From positions 358,246-422,245 of the forward strand of contig MU001674.1 in NCBI GenBank assembly GCA_010093515.1: a stretch of DNA of 64,000 nt, in the 5' to 3' direction. Origin of the DNA: Lineolata rhizophorae (taxonomy: Eukaryota; Ascomycota; Dothideomycetes; Lineolatales; Lineolataceae). The notes under the pieces are model-generated. The model did no database searches. It worked only from the letters and a program-made list of their open reading frames with translations, and was not told where the DNA came from. Each line of letters opens with the position of its first letter. Position 1 is the first letter of the stretch. Shown here in pieces: positions 47,687 to 58,530 of the stretch. The position numbers and the translations under genes are program-made.

Positions 47687-50600
47687 TCACCAGTCATCCT
47701 CGTCCGCGGTCTTCTTCGCGTGCATGGCCGCCTGCCTCGCCCGCAGCGCCTCGGCCAACCCCCCGGCAATACTCCCGCCGCTGTCCCTGGGAGTCTCGGT
47801 CCCGCTAGCCCCGCTTCCAGAGTAGCCGCTATCGCGGGGCGCCGGCGGCGGCGCGGGCTTCTGCCTGGCGACCGGGCGTTTCGCCGGAGGGACCGGGGGC
47901 CCGGGCTTGGCGCCGCGACCGCCGCTGCCGCCGATGCCGCCCGCGCTCGCCGACCCGTTGGCCGTGGGCGGAGTCGGTACGGCGCGAGACGCGGCGGGTG
48001 GCGCGGGAGGCGGCGGAGGTGCCGCTGGCTTCGACACCACTTCTTCCAAGTAGGCTGCGGGCGTCCAGCCGGCCGACTTGGAGTCGGTGGTCCTGTGGGC
48101 GAGCCACCAGCCTAGCCCTGTTGTTAGCATGTGCAGTTTGGGGGGGTTGGAAGGGAGATGATGCCAACGCGGGGATGCATCCCGCGACGCAAAGAAAGGG
48201 GAGGGGGGGTTTGCCTCCGGGGAAATGCGGGGACTTACCGTTCGGTTCCTTCTTGTCGATAACGACGACCTCGTCCTTGGTCAAGCTCAGCTCGCCGCTC
48301 GTTTGACCGGCAAAATCATAGAGGGCGCGATATCGCGCCTCCTGCACAGCAGGAGGAGCGGCGGGGGGAGGCGGAGGAGGTCCACGTGCCGCGGATGTTG
48401 ATGAGGATAGATTGCGATTATGACTCGGTCCGTTCAGCGCCGCGCCGGGCTGTGGAACAGGCCTGCTCTGCTGCTGGTGTTGCTGGGAAGCAGCGCTTGG
48501 TGTCGATCGGGGTTGCGCAGGGCGGGATGTCAGCTTTGACTGACCCCCACCAGGGCCTCCAGCACGGATAAGCTTGCCCTTAGTGATAGGCTTGGATGAG
48601 ACCTGCTTCCCACGTGGGGTAGGCTTGGACCTTGAGTTTGGCGGCTCTCCAGGGCCTGTATGGATCTTGCCGCTCTTGTAGACATCGTCACGAGGTACGG
48701 CGGGATCCTTGATGGCCTGGATTGTAGCCGGCTTATTTGGCTTTTTATTGTATTGGATCCTGGCAACGGGGTAAGCATATTTCCAACAAGTTTGGGATAT
48801 ATGGTACTCACATTTCTCCAATCCGCAAGTCTGGCTGGGTCATTCGAGCGAGATACGTGAAGAACTCGGTCTTGAACACGCAGCTAATCAGAGGGTCTGG
48901 CTCCTGTGGAGAACCAACTCCGAGCGCGAACCAGTCATCTTTGAGGTTCGAAGTGCTAACAAATCTGATAGCACCCAAGGGGATCGTCCGCTCCGCCTGG
49001 GTGACAATCTGCTTGTTTAAGAGAACCTGCTTGATGATGTAGACGGTTCTCTGCGTGAGGACAAGGTAGCGACCTTCTGGCTTACTAGATCGCCCGAGTT
49101 TCGACACCAGAACTTCGCATCTGCACGAGAACACCACCTGTTCCCCGGACCCGATCGCATTCCGCAGGGGTTCCCCGAACCCACCGGTATTAGCGACGCC
49201 AATGTAATCACCCAGGAATCTCCTGGAGCCGAGCAGACTCATACGACGTCGCTCTTTCCTGCCGCCCAGGACCTGGTGACCATAGTCCCGTAGCTGAATC
49301 AATGCAAGCTCGCCCTTCTTGCGCCGCCAGAACCTCTGGATCCTCGCCGCGCTCTCGGCTCGGTATCTCAAATAGTTCCTCCACGCGCGCTGGATACGAA
49401 TGGCCATATTAACCCAGTAGCGATCGCGCAACGTCTCAAGCGAGAACAACGTCTCGGGAGTCTTAATGAACACCTTGGTCCTACCCATTTGGTGCTCATC
49501 GGGAGCGATGGCGCAGTCGTGCAGAATCTGCTTCACCCCGCTCTTGTCGTCACCCTGCCATGTACATTCCCCTGCGTAGGATGTCTTTGGAGACAAGAGA
49601 TAGAACCGCTCGAGGAATTTCTCATAGGTCTGACGGTATGCGAAACCCGCTCTCCGAATACGCACGTTTTCTTGCAGCCCAAGATACTTGATCTGGTGAA
49701 GCACGTTAGGCGAGTTGTACTCTTTGGGCGACTTCTTCTCATTCGGCTTGATCGTGCGAATATACGAGGGCGACGCCTGCATGAGAGTGTCGAATAGATC
49801 ATTCGCCGAAACCTTGATCTTATCTCCTGCGGTTGGCGGTCGTCGCTTATTGTCCGTGTCGACCTGCTCTGGGAAGAGCGTGTGTACAAATCGGTTCGAG
49901 CTCTGGCCGACCAAGATCAGGAGATCTTTCAGAAGTTGGTCCTTGTTCTTATCCGTCATGCCGTCAATAGCGTACGCCACGTCACCGGCATAGTGCTTGA
50001 CAATGAATTGTCCTTGTCGATGCTCGAAATTAGGGTTGGAAGAAAGCATGTTCAACCTCTGAGCGAAAGTTTGGTCTGCAGCTGCTGGATCGGCGTGCGC
50101 CGTCGCACAGGCATCGTTGAGGGTTGCAAAGACACCCGCGGGCCTCCGCTCTTCGATGAGTTGGCACACAACTTTGTTGTCGAAGTACTTGATTGGAGTC
50201 CACTTGATGCCTTCATTCGCGTACTCTTCTTGCTCCGCCTTCAGCGTAAGCTGAATAAAAATCTGCTGAAGCTTTTCGTTGACATAGTTAATGCAAAGCT
50301 GCTCGAAGCTATTGCGCTCGAAGATTTCGAATCCATAGATGTCCAGGATACCAATCGTGTGTGCAGACGCCCCACGGGCTTGCAACGACACGTTCACTCG
50401 GCTCACGATCCAATCAAACATGTTGAAATAAATCCCTTTTGCGAGAGCATCTCGAACAGCACCAGCTTGAGCCGGGTTGAGAGGGACGTCATAAACAGAG
50501 CCACGGCGGCCACCCCGACTAGTTTCGACCACTCGTGTCGTGAGAGCTTTGTTAACGTGTGCAGGATCTACTTCGAGAAGATATGCCACAAAGTCAACCA

Positions 50601-51413
50601 CGCTCTGGTCAGTGATTGCTGCATAGCCTTCATCATTCTCCCTGAACTGAACATTCCCAAGCCAGAGAATAGCGGAGAGCATGCGGAAAATGTCGTCCTG
50701 CTCGCTCTGTGGAAGCCCGATAACACGCATGGCATTCAGCGTATCTTGGTAATCGGCATGGTCGTCAATTCCAGCAACGTCGTAGCACTTTGACCGACTC
50801 GTATAGGTATAAGAAGTGGGCGGTTGAACCCCGAACAGCTCGCGGTGCGATTGTGAAGCTGCCTTGGTGAACTGATAGAAAATGTGGAAATTCCTCTCAT
50901 CTCTAATCTGACCAACGACTCTTGACTTCTCTAGCAGGTAATTCTTGATGTTGGCCCCGACAGGCTCCCCTTGCGCGTTGAAGTGGATTTCTAGGTATTT
51001 GCCGAATCGGGACGAGTTGTTGTTTCGCAGTGTCTTCGCGTTTCCGAAGGATTCAAGAAGCGGATTGGTGGCCAGCACCATATCTTTGATTTCCTGGATG
51101 TTCGAACTCGAACCTCCCGACACGTTGGCGATGTATTGCATAATACGTTTCGCGGCCTCGGTTTTGCCGGCGCCGGATTCCCCGGAGATGATGATACATT
51201 GGTTGTCCTTGTAAGCGTTCATATTGTAGTACGCACTTTCTGCAATCGCGAAGACGTGCGGAGGAACCTATTCAGGTCAGAATTTGGCCGGCCTACAGCG
51301 CGCTTTGGTAAACCATACCTCTAGCCTATTCTTTCCCTTGTAGCTCTCCAACACCTCATCGGTGTAAATCCCCACTAGATATTATCAGCTTTCTTGTCAC
51401 CAACCGTTTTTCC

Positions 51414-51445
<32 letters not shown>

Positions 51446-51897
51446 GCGAGCGCCACGTACAGTCTTGAAACGGGTTGACCGAGACCAACACATGTCCGAT
51501 GTATGTCTGTAGGGGCGCCACGGTTAGCAGACCAGATTACACTCGGCGCGCTCTTGATGCGGATATCTCGACCCGCATCAACACCAGGGCGGAGGACATA
51601 CGTAGATCTCGTGAGCCTCAAAGCGTTTCCTCAAGTTGTCGTTGATGGCTTCGTTGGACACCTGGCTCAGCAGCGTGAGGTCTGACACGCCCACCTCCTT
51701 CTTTTTGGACGTCTCGAAAACGGCCTTCTTGACCCCTTTCTTGCCTCCGCCGCGCGAGCTTTCAGCTGGCGCTGAACTGGCCGGCTCTTTTTTGCGCCCA
51801 GCGCGCCGCGTAACACCCTGGTGGAAAACAATAAAAGCCTTCGCATCAGCCGCCCGTTCAAGAATATAGGTAAGGACGCGAAAAGCAACGATACCAT
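47687..51897 (-). CDS. myoA: Class I myosin (long-tailed, with TH1, SH3 and acidic tail)
   Basis: The protein is 1242 aa from seven exons: 51895-51897 (ATG only), 51602-51817, 51461-51506, 51319-51374, 48812-51267, 48239-48759 and 47687-48117. It begins [11 protein letters not shown]. The motor has the P-loop GESGAGKT (about residues 136-143), [10 protein letters not shown] (switch I) and [20 protein letters not shown] (switch II/relay). RRGSVYDVP puts Ser at the TEDS-rule site phosphorylated by PAK kinases. Two IQ-like helices ([24 protein letters not shown]) are followed by a TH1 membrane-binding tail, a Pro-rich stretch and an SH3 domain ([29 protein letters not shown]). The acidic end DEDDW binds Arp2/3. 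It drives endocytic actin patches and polar growth. Confidence 0.97.
51375..51460 (-). other. Myosin I intron with extreme purine tract
   Basis: On the sense strand this intron contains an A14 run followed by AAAAG repeats (plus-strand TTTTC repeats at about 51410-51445), the reverse of the pyrimidine-rich tract usual before acceptors. Confidence 0.7.
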
Positions 51898-52841
51898 TTT
51901 CCTGTGCTGCTAGCTCTCGTTACTGAGACTATGTCCGCTCGTGTAGTCTGGAAAGTTGCGTGCAGTCGACGTGTGAAACCGTCTCGCGACGCGGTAGTAG
52001 TATCGAGGGTGAGAGTCGTAGAGGGGTGGAGGGGCGGCGGTCGTCGTCCAGACGTAGTAAGGAAAGCGCGAAAACCGCCGGGGACGGCGAAATGACGAGG
52101 CGACTGCCCAAAACGGCTTTATTTACGACGCAGAAGTCGAAGGTCAGAAGGAGGCGGTGTTGCCGGCGCCTGCTCTCTGCCTGTGCCTGAGATCGTTTGG
52201 TAATGGCCCGCAGCCATGCGGTGGCCGACGGTTGTGGACGGAAACAAGCCACCCATGCACAGCCACGCTACTGCCGCGTAAGAGCCGCGCAGCCCATGAG
52301 TAAAGAAAGATTCCTAACCCTGCAGTACCTAGTTTGGATATTGTCCTACGCCGGCCCTTCCTTTCCATGCTCCTAATTTTTTCTTGCAGTTAACTCGTCC
52401 CAGGCTTATTTGCGAGCTGACTTTTGTGAGTGCCAAAGTCACGCAGTCAGGCAGGAGCGTTCGCTTTAATTAAGCCTCGTCTAGGATGCTATTATCAGAA
52501 TCAGCAATATCACATATTTCCGTTGAAACATCTTTCGTCACACATTCGACGCCCAGGTATGTACTCCTTTTCTTGGAACATTAAATTCCTAGTTGTTGAC
52601 AGAAGAGCTAGACGTGCTATCGTCCTTCGTGAATTACCCAAAGGAACTGGAGGACGCCATTCAAACACCGCGCTACAGAATTGATCGCCGATGGAAAAAC
52701 CAACCGAGAACAGAACAGCAAGCCCCTTTAGCCGAACAATCCGGGCACCGTAATGGAAGATACAAATGCTACTCAACACCATAACACCTAGCAGGAGAAC
52801 TTGACACATACCGCTCGAGCTTAATACGAGCGAAGCGGCAA
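51898..52841. other. Intergenic, myosin promoter region
   Basis: It lies between the myosin I start codon and the Polo kinase stop. No supported gene. Confidence 0.5.
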
Positions 52842-55634
52842 CTAGCACCGCTGAGCGTCGCCACCGAAGCGGCCGACGGTAACCCAGTCCGACTTCTTCC
52901 CATCATCAAGCTGCGGGCCCCTCCACTTCAATTTCTTCTCTGCTCCGGGGGGATGGCATCCTAGGCCGCGGTAGGTAACCCACTGGTCTGTGATAGTGAC
53001 GATGTATTCAAGCTTCTCACGTAGGAAGTTCGCTTCCATGACGTCCGCAAATGCCGTCTTTTCATTGAATCCGTACAGGAGAGTCTGCACTGGTAGCGAG
53101 AGAACTTCACGCTCCCGTATGTAAGCAAATGGCAAGTCGCCGTGCTCGACGAGATGCAGCGCCGCTTCCTTTGACAGGCATGTAAAGTTGCAGAACTTGC
53201 CGTCTGCGGAGAGAACAAGCTTGGTGTGGTCGGGGAAGTTGAACTGTAGTACAACGAACGTTAGCCTAAGCTTCTGCAAGCATCAAGTTCTGGAGGGAAC
53301 CTCAACCAACCTGAAAGGAGCCATCGCCGAATCCCCACACACCAACTCCTCCAACTCGCTGGTAGAATCGCACAAACGATATCTTCTTCTCCGAGTCTGA
53401 GCTGTCCACCCGGCCATCTGCCTGACCCAACTGTTGGCACATGTATTTGCCAAACTTGAACCAAAGCACCCCCATTGCCCTCCTGCGCTCATTGTCAACT
53501 GACACTGCTTTGATACCTTCATCGCCACAATCGGCAAGAAATTCAAGCGGGACCTTTTCCATGGAATTCGACTCCTTCGCAGCACCCTTCAAGTGCGAGT
53601 ACCCGTTACGGACGACCACGTGTGTGACGGGGTGCTTTGACGTGGCATTCATTATACATCCAATGCTGCCATCTTCCAAAACATATCCGACGCCGTGCTT
53701 GCCTGAATAGTCAACCCACTTGGACACAAATGGGAGCTGCTGTTTGAAGGGCGCCCTTCTATAAGTCGCATGCTTCGTCGTCAGAGCTTCGGCAATGTTG
53801 TCGCGGAACCGCGCGACTTTTTCAAGTACACTAGCCGGATCCGAATGCGGGATTCTGTCTACATTGGAGGATGGAGGCCACGATGGTGGAGCGGCATTAC
53901 TCCTATTCGACATACTGCGAGCGCTCGACACTACGCGAGATACTTGCCGCACTGAACGAGGTCGTTCCGGGGGCCGAGTATCTGCTGGTTCCCTTGTGAC
54001 TATCGAAGTGGGTGGTCTAATTGGAGGTTCGTCCACAATTCGGATTGGCCTGGCCTTAGGCTCTTGCTTTATGTCTCGAGAAGATGCTTTCGTTCGTAGT
54101 GTGGTCTTCACTGTCCTCTCGGGCTCCTTTCGAACACTTCTTGTACGCTTCAGGGGCTCCAATTGTGGGATCGGGGCAACGTCATTCGGACCATCGTTCT
54201 CCTTTGACGATTCTTCCGATGATCTTGATCGTTGAGTCTGAACTTGTCTCCTCGACCTTGTGATCTGATTCCCTTTCGTTTCGACCAAATGTCGGCTCTC
54301 GGCAGAGGACTCTTTCTCTTCCACAATATCGCTCAGGACCCCGTTGTTTCCGTTGATCAAACTCCAGCTGCTCCTCTCGGGGTCGGCCTCATACACTGTT
54401 CCTTTTGGAATCGGAATCACGGGTTGATTTCCTTGTTCCACCTCCTTCTCGAAATCCTTGACCACCGATTTGACCTTGCGGCCGCCGCAGATTGGAAAGC
54501 ACCTCCCGGGCTCGTACTCGCCCACTCCAGACTCCTTGCATAGTTTGTACCACGACTCCGAATATCCCCGGCGCTTCGTCTCTATAGATGGTGGTGGATT
54601 ACTCCACTTCGGTGGCCTCGCGGTGCAGTTGCTGTCGAGGTGCTCGGGTACAAACGTCATCTTGAAAAATGGGTGGCTGACAATTTGGTCCGGATTGGGT
54701 CGGTCGTCTTCGTGAACCAGCAGGGAACCAACAAGTTCTCGAAGGTCGTTCGATATCTCTCGGTCGACGTCGGGCCACTTGTATTCGCGAGCTTGGAGCT
54801 TCTTATAGATGTCTTCTCGCTTCGCCGCATGAAACGGGGCTCTGCCAACGGCGAGCGTGTACCTGGATCGGGGTAAGTTCAGCAGTGTCCAATGCCAACA
54901 GCTTACGATTGGGTGCTCCTACGCAATAATCCCAATTGCCCATAGATCGACCTTTTCGTTATGGCCCTTTCCACCCTTCTCTAAAATCTCAGGCGCCAAG
55001 TAGTTGGGCGTGCCACACATCGTCGTTCGCCGCGAGCCAATGTCATTCTGAGACATCAGCACTGCCGCCAGACCGAAGTCACCGACCTTAATGTTCATGT
55101 TGCGGTCCAGGAATAGGTTGCCCGTCTTCAGGTCACGGTGGATTATATGCCTGTGGTGCAAGTACTTGACAGCTCCGCAGGTCTGGATGATGAAGCGTCG
55201 AATTTCCGGCATGGTGAAATACTTGCGCTTCTTGAGCGCATCGGCCAGTGAGCCATTTTCGCAGATTTCCAGGACAACGTACGTATTCTGCTGAAAGGAG
55301 AAGGCACGGTAGAACTCGACTATGTTGGGGTGGTGCAGCTTCGAGTGGATTTGCAGCTCGGTGACGAACTGAAGTCGTAGCATCATGAGCACGCCAGGCA
55401 TATATTTGATTGCGAAAAGAATAATACACCGACCTTTTGAGCAAGCTTCGCCGGCTCCATTTTGCTCTTGACAATCTTCAGGGCCACGACCTGGCCGGTT
55501 GGTTTGCCGTTGTCGAGCAGCTCGGCACGGTGGCATATAGCAAAGCCACCTTTGCCGAGCTGCGAACCCGTTGCATATTGGATCGTTGTAGGCTCGTTGA
55601 CTAGCGCCGGCGGAGGATCCGCGTGGACAGACAT
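52842..55634 (-). CDS. CDC5: Polo-like kinase (Cdc5/Plo1)
   Basis: The protein is 866 aa from four exons: 55434-55634, 54923-55368, 53311-54862 and 52842-53243. The kinase domain starts near residue 15. It has the glycine loop LGKGGFA, catalytic HRDLKTGN (Asp about 146), GDFG (Asp about 164) and a T-loop RRTTMCGTPNYLAPE whose Thr residues (about 182-183) are the activating site. A long basic, Ser/Thr-rich linker with SRSSEE and RSVRK patches follows. The C-terminal polo-box region begins FVSKWVDYSGKHGVGYVLEDGS. It continues through FNFPDHTKLVLSADGKF and LREKLEYIVTITDQWVTYRGLG. Polo boxes dock primed phosphosites and target the kinase to spindle poles and the septation machinery. The first intron has an uncommon GTCGGT donor. 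Confidence 0.96.
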
Positions 55635-56285
55635 CTGTAGTGGTACTCTCGAGGGTCTCTACCGCATGAGAATTGCTGAATGGGTGGTGGAGTGGACCTG
55701 TGGCTGGTGTTCGAGAGGAAGGCCGAACCCATGTGCAGTGCGAAGCCCGAGTATGCGGTATAATGGCGTTGGTAAACACGGCAGAAGCGCCTAGCTATCG
55801 GTTGCTAGGGACCGGACTATTGAAAGTGCCGGCTCCGGTTGGAAACAACAAGGGTGAGCTGCTGTGCGCGCCTCTTATTGGACGCACATTCTGCCAGGCC
55901 TCACCGCCGGTGGGGAGTTGTCCCTCGGGCTTAAGACCAGTGGTTTGGCCGATCGGGCTAGCTTCTCCAGGCAAGAGGCAGGTTGACTCCGACGGGCTGC
56001 CAGGCTACCACTGCTCTGCTCATCCTATCCATGGTCAAGAGCTCCTCCCCGTGCGCAAGTCATACTCTCACAGTCACAAGGACGAACCCTTTCTTGCTTG
56101 TGCTGCTACTACTCGTAGCCACGCATCATGGGTAGTTCGACCCTAGGCTTGTAGTTTCCGTCCCAATTGATGGCTTCTTCAACCAGACTTTCATTCTGAG
56201 TCCTTATCACTTTTCCGTACACACGCCTTTAGGTCTTGGCTTTGCTGGTCAACTGCTCCGAGGTCTGTGATCTTCTCTGGCGAGG
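55635..56285. promoter_or_regulatory. Intergenic between divergent CDC5 and OPA3
   Basis: The two start codons are divergent and 651 bp apart. The stretch has no convincing ORF and should carry both promoters. Confidence 0.5.
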
Positions 56286-57101
56286 ATGTCTCTCACACTT
56301 AAAATTGGCTCCCTTGCCATTCGGACGCTTGCAAAGCCCGTTGCCGTATAGTCCCAGTGGCCCACACATGCGAGATATTCTCGAGACACTGACACTCCTC
56401 AGAACTACATCAAGCGCAATGCCCGCGAGCACGAACGCTTCCGCCGACTCTGCATTAACTTCGCGCAGCGCCTACACCGCATCGACATGCGCATGCGGCT
56501 CGGCCTGCTGCAGGATCCGGCCGTCATCGACCGCCAGATTCAGCGAGAGGTGGAACGCGAGGAGGCCCGACGAAAAGCGAGACAGCCACCCACGGCCGAA
56601 ACCAAGGAGGAGATTGAGGCCGCCGAGGCGCGGCACAGGGAACGGATAGCCGAACGCCAGAAGACGGCACATAGGCCGCCGCGGATACGTCCACTCTCGG
56701 AGAGCAAGGCCATTGAGACGGGAGCCAATTTCATCTCCGAGTCGTTCATGTTCATCGTCGCTGGCGGCGTCATTCTGTTTGAGACGTGGCGGAATCGTCG
56801 GAAGGAATACAATCGGAGAGAGGACGTCGGGGAGAGGCTGGAAGAGCTGGAGCAGAGTGACAAGGAAATGCGAGAAATGGTTGAGAAACTGCAGGCTCAG
56901 CTGGCGACGGTCCAGCCACAAATCACTACGGTTTCCGCAAATGCCCCAACTTCGTCGGCTGCGCCCGAGAAGTCTGGATTGACTACCTTGGTAGCCAAGG
57001 CGGTGCCTTCTAAGGAGCCACAATCTGACTCAAAAGATCCGAAACCGGATGGGAATCCAGAACCACCTGACTCTGAAAAAGAAAGTTCTAAAAAGCCTTG
57101 A
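56286..57101 (+). CDS. OPA3: OPA3-like mitochondrial protein
   Basis: The protein is 252 aa from exons 56286-56345 and 56403-57101. MSLTLKIGSLAIRTLAKPVA is an amphipathic mitochondrial targeting start, followed by NYIKRNAREHERFRRLCINFAQRLHRIDMRMR, the core of the OPA3 family. A hydrophobic stretch FISESFMFIVAGGVILFETW (about residues 125-145) could be a membrane anchor. A coiled coil (REDVGERLEELEQSDKEM) and a low-complexity Ser/Pro/Lys tail close it. In mammals OPA3 affects mitochondrial morphology and lipid metabolism. The intron is 57 nt, with donor GTATAG. Confidence 0.93.
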
Positions 57102-57609
57102 TACCCCAAAAGTTTCCCTCTCTCCACTCGATACCCGGTTATACGTACGGTTCCTAAGAGACTAGAGTGTACAGCGCGATTTTGTTAAGCTACTCCACTC
57201 GCGGCGCAACGAGATTAAACTTGTAACTTACTGATTTTGTGTGAACATGCATCGCGAGGCAATCTCCGGAGGAGCTTGTCTTATTGTGAAAGATATTGCT
57301 AGTTTTTCCTCTTCAAATTTAGTAGTTCTCCAATCCCAATTCATTTCATCCGTTCTACATTATATGGAGCTCCCAGATGACCACTTTGAGGCTTTCATTC
57401 TCCAAATTACATCACCACATCATGTATTCAAGCATAGCATCCTTCTGAATTGGCAAGCCGCAGGCATTCCTTGTGCCTGCAAAATGTGAGTTTTGATTTC
57501 TTTTCGTGGATACGTTCAACACAAGCCAGATATCTTTGCCACCTCTCCGATCTATAACTTTTTGTAACTTTTTACACCCCTATGATCAACCGATCATCAT
57601 TCTCTAACA
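57102..57609. other. Intergenic
   Basis: It contains an 82-codon ORF (57241-57489) without recognisable features. No gene is called. Confidence 0.5.
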
Positions 57610-58530
57610 ATGTTCAATACTAATCTCCGCCACCGGCCTTCAGTAGCTAATCTCATCTCTACTGTTGTGTCCCCACCTCCGCGCGGGCTCTCGCTCCTTG
57701 AGTCTGCCCTTCCGGAACACGACCTTGCCGTCCCAATTCCCAACACCAATCCCCAACGCACTCTTCGCATGCTAGTTCTCACTCCAAGCTCCGCAGCTGA
57801 CCTACCACGGATCCAGCGCTTCGCCTCGCTGACGGGTGGACAAGACGTCGCTGTCGTATTCCACATGGACAGGAGCCCGACCATCACTTCTACCGCAAGT
57901 TCCGCTAGCAGTGTGCCACGCCACCCCCAACAAGGAAGTATCGGAGCCGCTGTAAACGATGGCAGTGAAGGTGAAGAGCCAACCCAAACGTCTCCTCTCG
58001 CCGCCTTCCACGCCCTCGAGATTCTCCTTCTCGACTCGGCACTTGCTCTCCCACTCATCCCGCTCCCACGACCCGCCGCGCTACCTCGCCTCGTAAGCGC
58101 TTTCCTCCGCGGTGTCGCGCAGGCCAACGCTGCGGGACACGGTCCTCGCAATGCACAACAACAAAGTCAAGCCAACGTACCGAGAGGAAGGGGCACCGGA
58201 GGTCTGGCCATTCCGACGTCGGCGCCGGTCAACGCAGCGCTCGACCTGCTGCCGTGGTGCTCGAGCGAGGCGCCGCTAAGGCGCGAGCACGTGCATATAC
58301 TGAGCGATTTGTGCCCGAATTTGAGGAGCGTGGCCGAGTTGGCGGCATGGGCCGGGCGGGCGGAAGGGTATCGGGGGAGAATCAGGGGAGAGGAGGAAAT
58401 CGGAGAGGGGATGAGTAGGAGGGAAATTGAGCGGGCAGCGAGAGCGTGGAGGTTGTTGAGTGAGTATTTGGGTGAGAGAGCGGCGAGAGGGGTGGTGGAG
58501 TTTTGGGAGAAAGAAACGGTGGTGCTTTGA
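57610..58530 (+). CDS. Unrecognised single-exon protein, 306 aa
   Basis: I do not recognise the family. The frame is intronless, unlike almost all neighbours, and starts MFNTNLRHRPSVANL. An N-terminal part has alternating hydrophobic strands (RTLRMLVLTPSSAADLPRIQRFASLTGGQDVAVVFHM), looking like an alpha/beta fold. A Gln/Ser-rich linker follows, then a leucine-rich helical segment (FHALEILLLDSALALPLIPLPRPAALPRLVSAFLRG). The C-terminus is Arg/Glu-rich and helical (EIERAARAWRLLSEYLGERAARGVVEFWEKE). It has no signal peptide or clear membrane span. The long antisense frame over the same DNA is probably a shadow because only this strand gives a balanced, globular composition. Confidence 0.7.
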   Translation: MFNTNLRHRPSVANLISTVVSPPPRGLSLLESALPEHDLAVPIPNTNPQRTLRMLVLTPSSAADLPRIQRFASLTGGQDVAVVFHMDRSPTITSTASSASSVPRHPQQGSIGAAVNDGSEGEEPTQTSPLAAFHALEILLLDSALALPLIPLPRPAALPRLVSAFLRGVAQANAAGHGPRNAQQQSQANVPRGRGTGGLAIPTSAPVNAALDLLPWCSSEAPLRREHVHILSDLCPNLRSVAELAAWAGRAEGYRGRIRGEEEIGEGMSRREIERAARAWRLLSEYLGERAARGVVEFWEKETVVL

